Under the pieces are notes generated by a model, which worked only from the letters and a program-made list of their open reading frames with translations, searched no databases and was not told the origin of the DNA. 6,074 nt of DNA from Nitrososphaeraceae archaeon (GTDB taxonomy: Archaea; Thermoproteota; Nitrososphaeria; Nitrososphaerales; Nitrososphaeraceae): positions 1 to 6,074 of the forward strand of contig JAJNBK010000026.1 of the NCBI GenBank assembly GCA_021155845.1. Reading direction: 5' to 3'. The translations under genes and the position numbers were made by a program. Positions 5,533 to 6,074 of this stretch are shown one piece after another (the stretch's first letter is position 1; every line of letters starts with the position of its first letter).

Positions 5533-5592
5533 AGAACCCAACAGAGGAATCAATAAAAGAAGGAACATAGCAAACCTTCTCGCCACGCTTTT

Positions 5593-5644
5593 GTCGTTAT
5601 TTCAGGTTGTATGTCAGACAACAATTATGGACTGGGATAACGAC
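5593..5644. repeat. nested inverted repeat
   Basis: GTCGTTAT 5593-5600 pairs perfectly with ATAACGAC 5637-5644. Inside it GTTGT 5606-5610 pairs with ACAAC 5618-5622, and CAG 5603-5605 can pair with CTG 5632-5634. A further GTCGTT occurs near 5675. It may be a structured transcript, an operator or a relic end of a mobile element; nothing decides between these. Confidence 0.35.
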
Positions 5645-5838
5645 TTATGACATGGTTCTATCCTCTGTTGTATTGTCGTTGCTGGTAATCATCCTTTAAT
5701 ATTTTGTATAAATTATCACCGCTATACTAATTGTGACAAAAGGAATAAAAAACAACTATTAAATATCTTATTAGCAAAAAATTGAAAAAGTCTAGTAATT
5801 TCCTTATAGTATGCTTTTTGTGCAGCGTTTTGTTCTGT
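5645..5838. other. gene-free A+T-rich stretch
   Basis: No open frame, RNA gene or strong repeat is seen on either strand between the inverted repeat and the relic frame at the right end. Confidence 0.4.
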
Positions 5839-5888
5839 TTATCTATTTTTATTACAAGTTTCTCTTCTGTTAAAACTTAAAGGTGTTA

Positions 5889-5906
5889 TTTTCGATTCTT
5901 CGAAAA
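5889..5906. repeat. 7-bp perfect hairpin
   Basis: TTTTCGA 5889-5895 and TCGAAAA 5900-5906 around a TTCT loop. It lies inside the relic frame, so it may simply be coding sequence that happens to fold. Confidence 0.25.
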
Positions 5907-5937
5907 CGGCAAGCGGTCGTGTTGCTCTGAACTTTGC

Positions 5938-5952
5938 ATGCGCCGCATTTTT
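5938..5952 (+). terminator. terminator-like hairpin and T run
   Basis: ATGC 5938-5941 pairs with GCAT 5945-5948 around GCC and runs straight into TTTTT (5948-5952). T runs stop archaeal RNA polymerase, but no plus-strand gene leads into it, and it lies within the minus-strand relic frame, so the match may be accidental. Confidence 0.15.
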
Positions 5953-6074
5953 CTTTAGCAGTACTGTTTCATCCTAATAGTCAACAGTAAGGTCTTCAGG
6001 CTACTCCTTGGGCTTCTTCCTGTTCCTGGTGTCATTAACATCAACTTAATTGAGATATTCTCTGCAAATTGTCC

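Larger units (their letters stand above)
5839..6074 (-). pseudogene. decayed reading frame with three stops, cut by the window edge
   Basis: One minus-strand frame reads as natural protein sequence apart from three stops: TAA 6046-6048, TAG 6001-6003 and TAG 5974-5976. The pieces are REYLN, then VDVNDTRNRKKPKE, then PEDLTVDY, then DETVLLKKNAAHAKF and RATRPLAVFEESKITPLSF, ending at TAA 5839-5841. All three stops are one C-to-T change from glutamine codons (CAA, CAG, CAG), the pattern left by deamination-type decay. The charged composition and higher G+C than the neighbouring gap support former coding; the other two minus frames read less naturally. I do not recognise the family. The 5' part lies outside the window. 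A TAG-readthrough gene is possible in principle, but the mixed TAA makes that unlikely. Confidence 0.4.

Overview
The window looks like A+T-rich archaeal DNA, most probably from an ammonia-oxidising Nitrososphaerales-type thaumarchaeon (Nitrosocosmicus-like). This rests on TATA boxes about 25 bp before start codons with almost no leader, exported proteins whose signal peptides end in YAQ or FAQ and run into Asn/Gln/Thr-rich linkers, and many very small single-gene units. The lineage is an inference; there is no rRNA or other marker gene.

Layout. Positions 1-400 (minus) hold the decayed remains of a HAD-family phosphatase that runs off the left edge. At 475-852 (plus) is a four-helix membrane protein. 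The stretch 853-1536 is gene-poor, with a broken small CPxC protein (1074-1340, minus) and a run of hairpins (1375-1495). At its centre are two intact, divergently transcribed exported enzymes: an alpha/beta hydrolase (1537-2544, minus) and a cupin very like the metal-dependent hydroxynitrile lyase of Granulicella (2746-3366, plus). The 201 bp between them carries both promoters and a perfect 12-bp direct repeat. From 3450 to 4603 there are three small minus-strand genes: a Cys/His-rich protein with a perfect palindrome at its promoter, an unknown protein broken by one frameshift, and a 61-residue helical protein. A gap with a 14-bp palindrome leads to an orphan plus-strand reading frame (4949-5155, open back to 4823). 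An AbrB/SpoVT-type DNA-binding protein lies at 5206-5400 (minus), with three GTTAAC repeats upstream. The right end holds inverted repeats and another decayed minus-strand reading frame with three stops (5839-6074).

How it fits together. The two exported enzymes share one regulatory region and may be co-regulated, though nothing proves a common pathway. The rest looks like accessory DNA under decay: four reading frames carry stops or frameshifts beside intact small DNA-binding or metal-binding proteins. Because some lesions are base substitutions rather than homopolymer slips, sequencing error alone does not explain them well. I see no CRISPR array, tRNA, rRNA or intact mobile element. I do not see a clearly new multi-gene system; the most notable items are the exported lyase-like cupin, the operator-like repeats and the cluster of relic genes.
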